DNA of 64,000 bases from Sphingomonas changbaiensis NBRC 104936 (GCF_000974765.1 NZ_BBWU01000052.1:1-64000), one strand, 5' to 3'; shown: positions 16,970 to 24,997, numbered from the stretch's first letter. A program made the numbers and translations. Notes: a model not told the origin generated them from the letters alone.

Positions 16970-17761
16970 TTAATGACAACCTACCATGTAGAAGTCTCGG
17001 GTTAGACCGGCTCGCTCGCGCGCCGAGTCGTTGAACGGAGGCTTCAAAACCCCGCGAAAATGCCGGGCGACCAGGGATTGCCAGGTCGAAACGGGCTCCA
17101 GTCCGGCCGATTCACACCCAAAATTGAACCAGCGCGTGCCGGCGCGGACGTGCCGTTCCTCATCGGCCAGGATGCGTGTCAGGATGCGCGCGGTGACGCG
17201 ATCGCCCACGCTTTGGAAGCGCTCGATCGTCGCCGGCGTGATATCGAGCCCGCGCGCTTCCAGCACCATCGGCACCACCGCGAGGCGGGCAAGCGGGTCG
17301 TGCGCCGTCTCCTCCGCCGCCTGCCATAGTCCGTCATGCGCCGGGAGCGCGCCATAGAAGCTGCCGAGCGCACGCAATCGCCGATCCAGCAGCGCGAAGT
17401 GCATCGCCTCCTCGGCCCCGACCCGCATCCAGTCGTCCGCGAACGCGCGTGGGAACGACGCGCCGAACCGCCCGAGCATGTCGAACGCCAGGTCAATCGC
17501 GACGAACTCGATGTGCGCCAGCGCATGGATCATCGCGATCCGCGACGCTCCGGACCCGGCGCGCCCGCGCTTCGGCATGCGGTTGGGCGGAAGCAGCTCG
17601 GGCGCGTCCGGGCGTGCCGAACGGTCGGGCATCGCGGCCGAGAAACCATGGTCGAGCCGGCCCAAGCGCCACTCACGCGCGGCGGCGCGGGCGGCGCGGA
17701 CTTTCGCGTGAGGGGTGGCTGTGGCGAGGACCGCGCGGGCGGCTTCGGAAACGTCGGTCAT
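16970..17761 (-). CDS. Ferritin-like DUF455 protein
   Basis: Four-helix-bundle protein with ferritin-like di-iron ligands: H and E in HALAHIEFVAIDLAFD, EEAMHF in the next helix, and the ADEERHVRAG stretch in the last. The substrate is not known; members often sit near oxidative-stress genes, and here bcp is directly upstream. Its Shine-Dalgarno (GGGGAGGAG, two bases before the ATG) is the arm of a palindromic repeat that fills the 30-base gap after bcp. Confidence 0.85.
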   Translation of the reverse strand: MTDVSEAARAVLATATPHAKVRAARAAAREWRLGRLDHGFSAAMPDRSARPDAPELLPPNRMPKRGRAGSGASRIAMIHALAHIEFVAIDLAFDMLGRFGASFPRAFADDWMRVGAEEAMHFALLDRRLRALGSFYGALPAHDGLWQAAEETAHDPLARLAVVPMVLEARGLDITPATIERFQSVGDRVTARILTRILADEERHVRAGTRWFNFGCESAGLEPVSTWQSLVARHFRGVLKPPFNDSARERAGLTRDFYMVGCH

Positions 17762-17763
17762 AG

Positions 17764-17784
17764 CTCCTCCCCGTTCCGGGGAGG
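17764..17784. repeat. Palindromic repeat, family P3 (copy 1), supplying a ribosome-binding site
   Basis: Perfect inverted repeat CCTCCCC-GTTCC-GGGGAGG. The same unit occurs at 55336-55356, 55459-55483 and 56551-56575. Read on the minus strand it gives GGGGAGGAG just before the DUF455 start, so it acts as that gene's Shine-Dalgarno and could sequester it when folded. Confidence 0.75.
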
Positions 17785-17791
17785 ATTTTCG

Positions 17792-18247
17792 TCACAGCTC
17801 CTGCGCCGCCTTCAGCACCTCTTCCGCGTGTCCCGGTACCTTCACCTTGCGCCACTCGCGCGCGATCCTGCCTTCCTTGTCGATCAGGAAGGTCGAGCGC
17901 TCGATCCCCATATATTTGCGGCCATACATGTTCTTTTCGACCCAGGCGCCGAACGCTTCCAGCAGCTTGCCGTCGGTATCGGTGCCGAGCGGGACCTTCA
18001 GGTCGTATTTCTCGGTGAACGCCTTGTGCTTCTTCGCCGTATCCTTCGAGACGCCGAGCAGCGCGACGCCGGCCTTTGCGAACGCCCCGGCAAGCGCGGT
18101 GAAGTCCTGCGCTTCCCGTGTGCAGCCGCTCGTGTCGTCCTTCGGATAGAAATAGAGCACCAGCGGCTTCCCGCGCCACGCCGCGAGCGTCGTCTCGGCC
18201 CCGTCCGGCCCTTCGAACGCAACCTCGGGCGCCTGATCCCCGATCAT
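17792..18247 (-). CDS. bcp: Thiol peroxidase of the Bcp/PrxQ family
   Basis: Reduces hydrogen peroxide and organic peroxides. The peroxidatic Cys42 lies in DDTSGCTREAQDF, and it is the only cysteine in the 151 residues, so this is a 1-Cys form lacking the resolving Cys five positions later (C50 in E. coli Bcp). A TTG at 18253 could start the frame, but GAGGAGG sits seven bases before the ATG at 18247, which I use. The gene begins two bases after glnE ends, so they share a transcript. Confidence 0.93.
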   Translation of the reverse strand: MIGDQAPEVAFEGPDGAETTLAAWRGKPLVLYFYPKDDTSGCTREAQDFTALAGAFAKAGVALLGVSKDTAKKHKAFTEKYDLKVPLGTDTDGKLLEAFGAWVEKNMYGRKYMGIERSTFLIDKEGRIAREWRKVKVPGHAEEVLKAAQEL

Positions 18248-18249
18248 CC

Positions 18250-20937
18250 TCAATCCTCCTCAGCTCGCGCGACGATCCGCGCCCAACAGTCGCGCACGCT
18301 CTGCCGCGCCGCCGCATAGGCATCAAGCAGCGCGTCCCAGCTCTCGAACCCGCAGGCGCGGGCGACGAGCGCGCGCGCGGGAGGCGGCGGCTCCTGCGCG
18401 TCCGGCGCCACCAGCCGCAGCGTGACCAGCATCCGCGCAAGCACGTCGTGGGCGGCGGCAAAGTCTGCCGGCAGCAGCCCGGCCCCGATCAGCGCCGCGA
18501 TTGCGGGCCCAAGCCGCGGGTCGAAACCGGTCCGGTGCTCCAGCTGGACCGCATGAACGCAGAATTCGAGATCGACGAGCCCGCCCTCGATCAGCTTCGC
18601 GTCGAGCGGACCGGCCGGCGGCTTGTGCCGCGCCATGTCGCTGCGCATCGACACCACGTCCTTCAGCAGCTGCCGCGTATCGCGCGGGCGATTCAGCACC
18701 GCGTCGATGACGGCCTGCACCCGCGCCCGCGCCGCATCCGACCCGAACACGGGACGCGCGCGGGTCAGCGCCATATGCTCCCAGGTCCAGGCGCTCTCGC
18801 GCTGATAGTCGGCGAAGGACTCGATCGTGACGGCCAGCAGCCCCTTCGATCCCGAGGGCCGCAGCCGCGTGTCGACTTCGTACAGCGGCCCCGCCGCCGT
18901 CGGTACGGAAAGCGCGCCCGTCACCCGTTGGGCAAGCCGGTTGTAATAGCGCGTCGCTTCCAGCGGCTTCGGCCCGCCGGAGGCCGCGTCGATCGTGCCG
19001 GTGAACAGGTAGATGAGGTCCAGGTCCGAAGCATGGGTCAGCGCCGCGCCGCCCAGCCGGCCCAGCGCGAGGATCACCAGCTCGCTGTCCGGCACGCGGC
19101 CGTGCTGCCGGGCATAGTCGGCCGCCGTGGCCGCGGCGAGCACGTCCAGTGCGGCTTCCGCGACCCGCGCATAGCCGGCAGCGACTTCGAGCGGATCGCT
19201 GGTCCCTTCGACCAGTTGCACGCCGAGCGCAAAACGCCGTTCGCCCACCGAGCGGCGGACATGATCGAGCAGCCGCTCGTAATCGCCCGCTTCGGCAGCG
19301 GCGAAGCTGGCGGCGAGCTCAGCAACGGGAGGGGCGGGATCGAACGCGGTCGCGTCGATCAGCCCGTCCAGGAATTCCGGCCGGCGGCCGAGCGCCGCGG
19401 CCAGGGTCGGCGCATGGCTCAATAGGTCGGCCAGCAGCCGCATCAGCGGCGGACGGGCGGCGAGCAGGCGGAAGAAATTGATCGCACTCGGCAGGCGGCC
19501 GACAATGTCGTCCATCCGGTGCAGCGCTGCCTGCGGATCGGGTGCGCGGCCAAGCGCTTCGACCAAGCCCGGCAGCACTTCCTCCAGCGCCTCGCGCGCG
19601 GCCGGGCTCTGGACCGCGCGCACGCCGCCGCCGCGCCAGCGCTCGATCACCGCGCGCGCCGCATCCGGCGGATCGAAGCCCGCTTCCGCAAGCGCCGGCG
19701 CCAGCGCTGCTCCGACCGGCAGTCCCGGCGCTTCGCCATCCTCAAGCGCATCATAGGTGCGGCCGACGCTCTCGACCTGCGGGCGGAGCAGGTCGAGCAG
19801 CGCGCCGAAGCCCGCAAGCCCGTGCAGCTGCGCGACATTGTCGAGCGCAGCCATGTCGCGCGGCAGCTCATGCGTCTGGCGATCGTCGACCATCTGGAGC
19901 CGATGCTCGATCGTGCGGAACAGGCGATAGGAATCGGCCAGCTCCCGCGCCTCGCCGCCGTCGATGATGCCGGCCGCCGCGAGCGACTGCAGCGCCGGGA
20001 TCGTCGTCGGCGAGCGCAGAGCCCGGTCGCGACCGCCGTGGATCAACTGGTGGATCTGCGCGAAGAACTCGACTTCGCGGATTCCGCCGCGCCCGCGCTT
20101 CAGATCGTACCCCGGGCCGAACGCCTCGCGCCCATGCTGCGCGCGAATGCGGTGCGACATCGCCCGCATCTCCTTGACGGCGCCGAAATCGAGCGAGCGG
20201 CGCCACACGAACGGCCGGATCGCATCGAGGAAGCGCTGCCCCAGCGCCCGGTCCCCGGCGGCGGCGCGGGCACGAACGAACGCCGCCCGCTCCCACGCGA
20301 CCGCGCTCGATTCATAATAGGAAATCAACGCGTCGATCGGCAGCGCGATCGGCGTCACCTCGGGCGACGGACGCAGCCGCAGGTCGACGCGGAACGCATA
20401 GCCGTCGGCGTCGCGCGCCTGGAGCAATTCGATCACGCGGCGGCCGATCCGCACCGCCGCCTCGGCCGGCTCCTCGCGCCCGCGATGGGGAAGAGTGGCG
20501 GGATCGTAGAGAAAGATCGGATCGATGTCGGACGAGTAATTGAGCTCGCGCCCGCCATGCTTGCCGAGCGCGATCACGGCAAAGCCGCGCGCGGGCTCGC
20601 CCGGCGTTCGTTCCTCGATCGCGGCGGCGATTGCCGCATCCAGGCTGCGGTCGGCGAGATCGCTCAGTCCTTCGACCACCGTTTCGAGTGGCAGCGCGCC
20701 CGCCAAGTCGCCGATCGCGAGCACCAGCGCGGTCCGCGTCCTCTCCAGCCGCAGCCGCCGGGCGACCGGAGCGCTCTCCAGTCCGGCAGCACAGGCGGCG
20801 AGCGCGGCAGCCAGGTCTCCGGCCCGCAGCAGCTCGGCCAGATCGGCATGGCGCTCCATTTGGGCGCGCAGAAAAGGGGCATGGCGCGCGGCCCGATCGA
20901 GAGCCTCGGACAGGGGTGCAGCGAGTGTCGCTTCCAT
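18250..20937 (-). CDS. glnE: Glutamine synthetase adenylyltransferase/deadenylylase
   Basis: Bifunctional enzyme that attaches and removes AMP on glutamine synthetase in response to PII and glutamine. Two nucleotidyltransferase domains are visible: the N-terminal one has GKHGGRELNYSSDIDPIFLY (about 165-184) and the C-terminal one has LGRLGGAALTHASDLDLIYL (about 620-640), each followed by a DUF294-like helical domain. The length of about 895 residues is normal for alphaproteobacteria. The frame can be extended to a GTG at 20991, but the ATG at 20937 seems more likely; neither has a strong Shine-Dalgarno. Confidence 0.95.
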   Translation of the reverse strand: MEATLAAPLSEALDRAARHAPFLRAQMERHADLAELLRAGDLAAALAACAAGLESAPVARRLRLERTRTALVLAIGDLAGALPLETVVEGLSDLADRSLDAAIAAAIEERTPGEPARGFAVIALGKHGGRELNYSSDIDPIFLYDPATLPHRGREEPAEAAVRIGRRVIELLQARDADGYAFRVDLRLRPSPEVTPIALPIDALISYYESSAVAWERAAFVRARAAAGDRALGQRFLDAIRPFVWRRSLDFGAVKEMRAMSHRIRAQHGREAFGPGYDLKRGRGGIREVEFFAQIHQLIHGGRDRALRSPTTIPALQSLAAAGIIDGGEARELADSYRLFRTIEHRLQMVDDRQTHELPRDMAALDNVAQLHGLAGFGALLDLLRPQVESVGRTYDALEDGEAPGLPVGAALAPALAEAGFDPPDAARAVIERWRGGGVRAVQSPAAREALEEVLPGLVEALGRAPDPQAALHRMDDIVGRLPSAINFFRLLAARPPLMRLLADLLSHAPTLAAALGRRPEFLDGLIDATAFDPAPPVAELAASFAAAEAGDYERLLDHVRRSVGERRFALGVQLVEGTSDPLEVAAGYARVAEAALDVLAAATAADYARQHGRVPDSELVILALGRLGGAALTHASDLDLIYLFTGTIDAASGGPKPLEATRYYNRLAQRVTGALSVPTAAGPLYEVDTRLRPSGSKGLLAVTIESFADYQRESAWTWEHMALTRARPVFGSDAARARVQAVIDAVLNRPRDTRQLLKDVVSMRSDMARHKPPAGPLDAKLIEGGLVDLEFCVHAVQLEHRTGFDPRLGPAIAALIGAGLLPADFAAAHDVLARMLVTLRLVAPDAQEPPPPARALVARACGFESWDALLDAYAAARQSVRDCWARIVARAEED

Positions 20938-20980
20938 GCCACAGTCTTTGGCCCGGCTCTGTTCCGGCCGCAACAACAAG

Positions 20981-21006
20981 GAAACCTTCACGCAGATCAG
21001 GGCGTT
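20981..21006 (+). promoter_or_regulatory. Weak candidate sigma-EcfG promoter upstream of the 58-residue gene
   Basis: GAAAC (20981-20985; the base before it is also G), 17 bases, then CGTT (21003-21006). It differs by one base from the GGAAC consensus. The predicted start would be only a few bases before the ATG at 21016, giving a leaderless mRNA. It also overlaps the glnE 5' end on the other strand. Confidence 0.25.
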
Positions 21007-21015
21007 GGACCGGTT

Positions 21016-21192
21016 ATGTTCAACCGCGGAAGCAGCGAACAGCCCATGATGGATGGCCGGTTTATCGCCGTTTCGAAGCCCAATCGGGCGGAAGGAATCG
21101 GCCGTGCGCTGCAGGTTGCGTTCCGGGACGGCTTCGAGCTTCCCGCCGAGATGCGCGGCTATCTCGACAAGCTAGATCACGTCGCGCTTTAG
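21016..21192 (+). CDS. Small conserved protein, 58 residues
   Basis: Compact ORF with no signal peptide or membrane segment. It encodes a soluble, charged protein whose second half (ALQVAFRDGFELPAEMRGYL, then DKLDHVAL) looks amphipathic and well ordered. Codon use follows the genome (G/C third positions), which argues for a real gene rather than chance. I do not recognise a family. It lies head-on to ecfG, eight bases apart, and divergent from glnE. No Shine-Dalgarno is visible, so it may be read from a leaderless transcript. Confidence 0.65.
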   Translation: MFNRGSSEQPMMDGRFIAVSKPNRAEGIGRALQVAFRDGFELPAEMRGYLDKLDHVAL

Positions 21193-21200
21193 GGTGCGCA

Positions 21201-21887
21201 CTAACTTTCGTCGTCTTCTTCGTCATGCTGGCCGCCGACGACGTCCACATCGCGGCTGAGGTCGTCGACCTGCCCCATGATCGTCTCGAGCGCGCCGCGG
21301 CCGCCATGACCCGGGCTTTCGCGCCGCGAAGGCAGCGAACCTTCGCTCAACAGCGCCTCCAGCGCGACACGGCCGCGCGCGACGCGGCTTTTGATCGTGC
21401 CGACCGCGACGCCGCAGATCTCGGCGGCTTCCTCATAAGCGAAACCGCCGGCACCAACCAGGATCAGCGCCTCGCGCTGCGGCTGCGGCAGGTGCATCAG
21501 CGCGCGCTGCATGTCCGCCAGCTCGACATGCCGGTCCTGGCTGGCCGGCGCGGCCAGCAGCCGGTCGGCGGCCAGATCGTCCCACTCGCCCTTGAAGCGC
21601 GCGCGGCGCATCTGGGAGAGATAAAGGTTGCGCAGGATGATGAAGGTCCAGGCGCGCATGTTGGTGCCGGCCTGGAATCGCTTCCTGGCGGCCCAGGCCT
21701 TCAGCAGCGTTTCCTGGACGAGGTCGTCCGCGGTATCGCGGTTGCCCGACAGTGACCGGCCGAAGGCGCGCAAATGAGGGATAACCAGGCCGAGCTGCTC
21801 GCGGAACTCGTCGTCCGACAGCGCCGCATGGGGAGCGGCGGCCGGTTCCTGGTCGTGATCGATACGTCGGGCGGTGGCTTCGGCCAT
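21201..21887 (-). CDS. ecfG: ECF sigma factor of the general stress response (EcfG)
   Basis: Directs RNA polymerase to stress promoters of the GGAAC-N16/17-CGTT type. Region 2 (about 30-98) contains TADDLVQETLLKAWAARKRF and MRAWTFIILRNLYLSQMRRA; region 4 (about 128-180) contains the helix-turn-helix YEEAAEICGVAVGTIKSRVARGR. The C-terminal 45 residues are an acidic tail. Under normal growth it would be held by NepR (23167-23331), which PhyR releases under stress. It follows the small membrane protein gene by 49 bases and would share that gene's sigma-EcfG promoter at 22105-22129. Confidence 0.92.
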   Translation of the reverse strand: MAEATARRIDHDQEPAAAPHAALSDDEFREQLGLVIPHLRAFGRSLSGNRDTADDLVQETLLKAWAARKRFQAGTNMRAWTFIILRNLYLSQMRRARFKGEWDDLAADRLLAAPASQDRHVELADMQRALMHLPQPQREALILVGAGGFAYEEAAEICGVAVGTIKSRVARGRVALEALLSEGSLPSRRESPGHGGRGALETIMGQVDDLSRDVDVVGGQHDEEDDES

Positions 21888-21936
21888 TCAGAACCTTGGA
21901 TGCGAGATGATCGTATGCACGCGCGCCAAAGGCGCG

Positions 21937-22074
21937 TCACACAAAATAGATGACGATGAAGGCGAGGATGACAAGGGCCAGCCCGATCGCGAGGATATAG
22001 CGGACCACCCCGGGCTTCGAGGCCGCGCGGGCTTCGGTTGCCGTACGATGGACTTCCTCTTCCGCCATTTTCAT
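21937..22074 (-). CDS. Small single-pass membrane protein upstream of ecfG
   Basis: Forty-five residues: a short acidic/basic N-terminus (MKMAEEEVHRTATEARAASK), then one membrane helix from about residue 24 to the C-terminus (YILAIGLALVILAFIVIYFV). It is the first gene after the sigma-EcfG promoter at 22105-22129 and is followed by ecfG, so it is very likely part of the general stress regulon. A second ATG at codon 3 is possible. I know no function; a membrane-stress or sensor-modulating role would be a guess. Confidence 0.75.
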   Translation of the reverse strand: MKMAEEEVHRTATEARAASKPGVVRYILAIGLALVILAFIVIYFV

Positions 22075-22104
22075 TTCGCCCCTGCCACGGATGGACCCCA
22101 CGAT

Positions 22105-22129
22105 AACGCAGCCAGCCGTGGCAGGTTCC
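22105..22129 (-). promoter_or_regulatory. Sigma-EcfG promoter (perfect GGAAC-N16-CGTT)
   Basis: On the minus strand GGAAC (22129-22125), exactly 16 bases, then CGTT (22108-22105), a full match to the alphaproteobacterial sigma-EcfG consensus. The predicted start falls near 22098, about 24 bases before the small membrane protein gene. It sits directly after phyR and gives autoregulation of ecfG. Confidence 0.88.
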
Positions 22130-22134
22130 GGCGC

Positions 22135-22938
22135 TCAGGCGGGAACGGTCGCCCGATCGAAGAAAAGTGCCTGCGCGATCGCGGCCTTGACGGTCGAGCG
22201 CTGGAACGGCTTGGTGATCAGGAAGGTCGGCTCGGGCCGCTCGCCCGTCAGCAGCCGCTCCGGGAACGCGGTGATGAAGATCACCGGCACGGTGAATTCG
22301 GACAGGATGTCCTTGACGGCGTCGATGCCCGAGCTGTCGTCGGCCAGCTGGATATCGGCAAGCACCAGGCCCGGACGATGCGCCTTGGCCTGCGCGACGG
22401 CTTCATCGCGAGTGACGGCGACGCCGGTCACTTCATGGCCCAGATCGCGGACGATCGTTTCCAGATCCATCGCGATGATCGGCTCGTCTTCGATGATCAG
22501 CACCTCGGCGCGGGTCTGCTCCTCGATCTCGGCGAGCGCTTCGGATACGAGCCGGTCGATTTCGTCGGCATCGGTGTCGATCAGATAGCCGGCATCCTCG
22601 GGCGTGAAGCCCTCCATCGCGGTCAGCAGCAGCGCCTGGCGCGGCAGCGGCGTGATGCGGGCAAGGCGCGCCCGCGCGATCGATTCGTTGTCGCTGCCTT
22701 CGCCGCCTGCTTCGGGCTCGTCGTCATTGGCGACGTTGACCGACCCCCAGATCGCCTGGAAGGTTTTATAGAGACCCAGCCGCGGGTCGACGTCGCGCGG
22801 AAATTGATCCGGCGCCTGGACGATCGCCTCCAGCGCCGCCTTTACATAGGAATCGCCGTGCTGCTGGCTGCCGGTCAGGGCGCGCGCGTAGCGACGAAGG
22901 AAAGGCAGGTGCGGGGCCAGTTGTTGACCAAGCGACAT
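22135..22938 (-). CDS. phyR: General stress response anti-anti-sigma factor PhyR
   Basis: Response regulator with an N-terminal sigma-factor-like domain (about 1-135, mimicking EcfG regions 2 and 4) and a C-terminal receiver domain (about 145-265). The phosphate acceptor is D195 in LVLADIQLAD; acidic residues E150/D151 and K243 complete the site, and the alpha4-face motif FITAFPERLLTGERPEPTFL is of the FATGUY type found in these receivers. Once phosphorylated it captures NepR and frees EcfG. The frame is open upstream to 23076, but the family begins MSLGQQLAPHLPFLRRYARAL, so the ATG at 22938 is used. Confidence 0.96.
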   Translation of the reverse strand: MSLGQQLAPHLPFLRRYARALTGSQQHGDSYVKAALEAIVQAPDQFPRDVDPRLGLYKTFQAIWGSVNVANDDEPEAGGEGSDNESIARARLARITPLPRQALLLTAMEGFTPEDAGYLIDTDADEIDRLVSEALAEIEEQTRAEVLIIEDEPIIAMDLETIVRDLGHEVTGVAVTRDEAVAQAKAHRPGLVLADIQLADDSSGIDAVKDILSEFTVPVIFITAFPERLLTGERPEPTFLITKPFQRSTVKAAIAQALFFDRATVPA

Positions 22939-23047
22939 GTGGGCAAGACTCCAAGCTCTGTGGCCCGTCCAATGGATCGGGCTTCGCAGGCTTGGCAAGC
23001 CCCCTCCCCCCAAGCGCCGGACGGGAAAATAATTCTGGCGCGTGGGT

Positions 23048-23072
23048 GGAACAAACGAAACGCTATTTTGTT
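23048..23072 (+). promoter_or_regulatory. Candidate sigma-EcfG promoter for nepR
   Basis: GGAAC (23048-23052), 16 bases, then TGTT (23069-23072), one mismatch in the -10. It points towards nepR, 95 bases downstream. The spacer contains an inverted repeat GAAAC-N8-GTTTC. Sigma-EcfG control of nepR is usual in this pathway. Confidence 0.55.
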
Positions 23073-23166
23073 TCACGTCCGGCGTTCAGGCGGCTAATAG
23101 CGCCTGCGTCGTCCTTTGGTTATGTGATTCCTATACATTTCGGCCCGCGCCGGTTGTTGGGGGGTA

Positions 23167-23331
23167 GTGTTGGTTCCGAACGCCAAGCGCAAAGTTGAAC
23201 GAAAGGCAGCGAAGCCGAAAGGCGGCGCGCAAGACAGCAGCGTCGGTCAGGCGCTTCGATCAGTGTACGAGAAGGCCATCGGGGAAGATATTCCCCAGGA
23301 GATGCTGGACCTGCTCGGCAAGCTCAAATAG
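23167..23331 (+). CDS. nepR: Anti-sigma factor NepR
   Basis: Fifty-four residues, GTG start. The basic N-terminal tail (KRKVERKAAKPK) is followed by the NepR core GQALRSVYEKAIGEDIPQEM and LDLLGKLK, which gives two helices joined by a short linker. It binds EcfG and blocks it from polymerase, and switches to PhyR when PhyR is phosphorylated. A run of G residues (GGGGGG) just upstream serves as Shine-Dalgarno. It is divergent from phyR and nine bases before the PhyP-like gene. Confidence 0.9.
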   Translation: MLVPNAKRKVERKAAKPKGGAQDSSVGQALRSVYEKAIGEDIPQEMLDLLGKLK

Positions 23332-23340
23332 CATTCGCCC

Positions 23341-24942
23341 ATGGCCAGCGCTGCCCCCGCACGCGCGGTGACTGCAGCGGTTTTCGACCGGTTTGCCCGT
23401 CTCTCCGCCGGTTTCCGCCTAATCATATTGCTCAGCATCGCCTTGCTGCCGCTCGGCCTCCTGGCCATGCTCGCGTCGCTGCAGATTTCGCGCAGCACGG
23501 ATCTCGAACGGCGTGCGACGGTCCGGATCGCCTCCACCGAAGGCGCACGACGGCTCGCCTCAGAACTCTCGATCGACGCGGCTGCGCTTGATTCGGCCGC
23601 CAACCTGCTGGAACGCGGCGGCAACGAGGCGACGACCTGCTCTCGAACGCTGAGCATACTCTCGACCTCGCTCAACGAGCCAACCCGCTTCGCGATCGTC
23701 ACGCGGACCGGGCGGCTCGTCTGCGGCTCGGCGGCGGTCGCGGGGCGCCGCGCATCCCCGGACCAGCGCGACGACATCATCGCGAATCTGTCCAAGGATG
23801 GCCTGACGCTCACGATTCCCGGCGATACGCAGACTTATTTCGCGCTGGCCTTCTACCCGAGGGAGCAGCTTGCGGGGATCCTGAGGCCGACCACGTTCGT
23901 CGCGCCCTATAGTCTTTCGCTCACCAAGGGCGAGCAGACGCTGTCGCTGATCCGCGGCTACCGGCCGGGCGCGCTTCAGCGGCACGAGACGGTCACGACC
24001 GCGATTCCCGGCATGCCGCTGTCCCTGATGTTCGACGTGCGCAGCGTCCCGTTCACACCGGCCGAGATGCTGACGATGTCGCTGCCGGTCATCATGTGGC
24101 TGGTCGCGGTGCTGATCGCCTGGCTGGTGGTCAACCGGCTTGTGATCGGGCCGCTGGGGCAGCTGCGCGCCAATATCGCGAGCTATCAGCCGGGAGACAT
24201 CGCCAATCCGCTGCGGCGCATGGCGATCCCGGCGCGCGAAATCGAGGAGCTCGGCGAAACTTTCCAGACGATCAGCCGCACCGTCGCCGCGCACGAGGAC
24301 GAACTCGCGCGCGGCTTGGCGCGCCAGACCCGGCTGACACGCGAAGTGCATCACAGGGTGAAAAACAACCTTCAAGTCGTCTCCAGCCTGATCAACCTGC
24401 ATGCGCGCGCGGCTCAGGGACCCGAGGCCAGCGCCGCATATGCCTCGATTGCTCGCCGCGTCGACGCGCTCGCGGTGGTGCATCGCAACCATTATGCGGA
24501 GCTCGAGGAAAACCGCGGCGTCAACCTCCGCTCGCTGATCGGCGAGCTCAGCGCCAATCTTCGGGCGACCGCGCCCGGCGAAGCCAATCGGCTCGCGATC
24601 CTGATCGACGTGCCGCCGGTCTATGTCGGCCAGGACACGGCCATTCCGCTCGCCTTTCTGGCAACCGAGTTGATCGAGCTGGCGATGACGATCAATCCGT
24701 CCGCGTCCATCCGTGTCTCGGTGCTGCGCCAAGCCGAGCCCGATTGCGCATGCCTGGTGGTGGGATCGGCGGCGCTGCAGGATTCCGAACAACTCCGCAA
24801 GCTGCTGGCAGGTCGCTATGGTCGGGTTCTCGAAGGCCTGTCGCGACAGTTGCGAAACCCCCTCGAACGCGAGCCGGAAGCGGGCTCGTTCAAGGTCTGC
24901 TTTCCGCTGGTGCCCGACGCCGCTCAGGGCACCTACGAATAA
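23341..24942 (+). CDS. phyP: PhyP-like HisKA_2 sensor protein with degenerate ATPase domain
   Basis: Membrane sensor of 533 residues. Two membrane helices (about 25-48 and 245-267) flank a periplasmic sensor domain, followed by HAMP-like and coiled regions and a HisKA_2 dimerisation domain with H338 in REVHHRVKNNLQ. The catalytic domain has lost its key residues: the N-box reads ATELIELAM (E446 where Asn is expected) and the DxGxG box reads CLVVGSAAL. It should not bind ATP, so it probably acts as a phosphatase on PhyR, as reported for PhyP in Sphingomonas. It is co-directional with nepR. Confidence 0.9.
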   Translation: MASAAPARAVTAAVFDRFARLSAGFRLIILLSIALLPLGLLAMLASLQISRSTDLERRATVRIASTEGARRLASELSIDAAALDSAANLLERGGNEATTCSRTLSILSTSLNEPTRFAIVTRTGRLVCGSAAVAGRRASPDQRDDIIANLSKDGLTLTIPGDTQTYFALAFYPREQLAGILRPTTFVAPYSLSLTKGEQTLSLIRGYRPGALQRHETVTTAIPGMPLSLMFDVRSVPFTPAEMLTMSLPVIMWLVAVLIAWLVVNRLVIGPLGQLRANIASYQPGDIANPLRRMAIPAREIEELGETFQTISRTVAAHEDELARGLARQTRLTREVHHRVKNNLQVVSSLINLHARAAQGPEASAAYASIARRVDALAVVHRNHYAELEENRGVNLRSLIGELSANLRATAPGEANRLAILIDVPPVYVGQDTAIPLAFLATELIELAMTINPSASIRVSVLRQAEPDCACLVVGSAALQDSEQLRKLLAGRYGRVLEGLSRQLRNPLEREPEAGSFKVCFPLVPDAAQGTYE

Positions 24943-24966
24943 TTCGAAAAAAAATTCGCGACGGCT

Positions 24967-24991
24967 GGAACCTGTGTCGTCGAAGCACGTT
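24967..24991 (+). promoter_or_regulatory. Sigma-EcfG promoter (perfect GGAAC-N16-CGTT) for a small RNA
   Basis: GGAAC (24967-24971), 16 bases, CGTT (24988-24991). It begins 25 bases after the phyP stop, and no coding gene lies before the strong terminator at 25045-25096. The transcript would start near 24998. Confidence 0.88.
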
Positions 24992-24997
24992 CTGCAC

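Noticed and set aside
21201-21887. Second anti-sigma factor after ecfG
   Set aside because: The acidic C-terminal tail belongs to the sigma factor frame; no separate gene fits.
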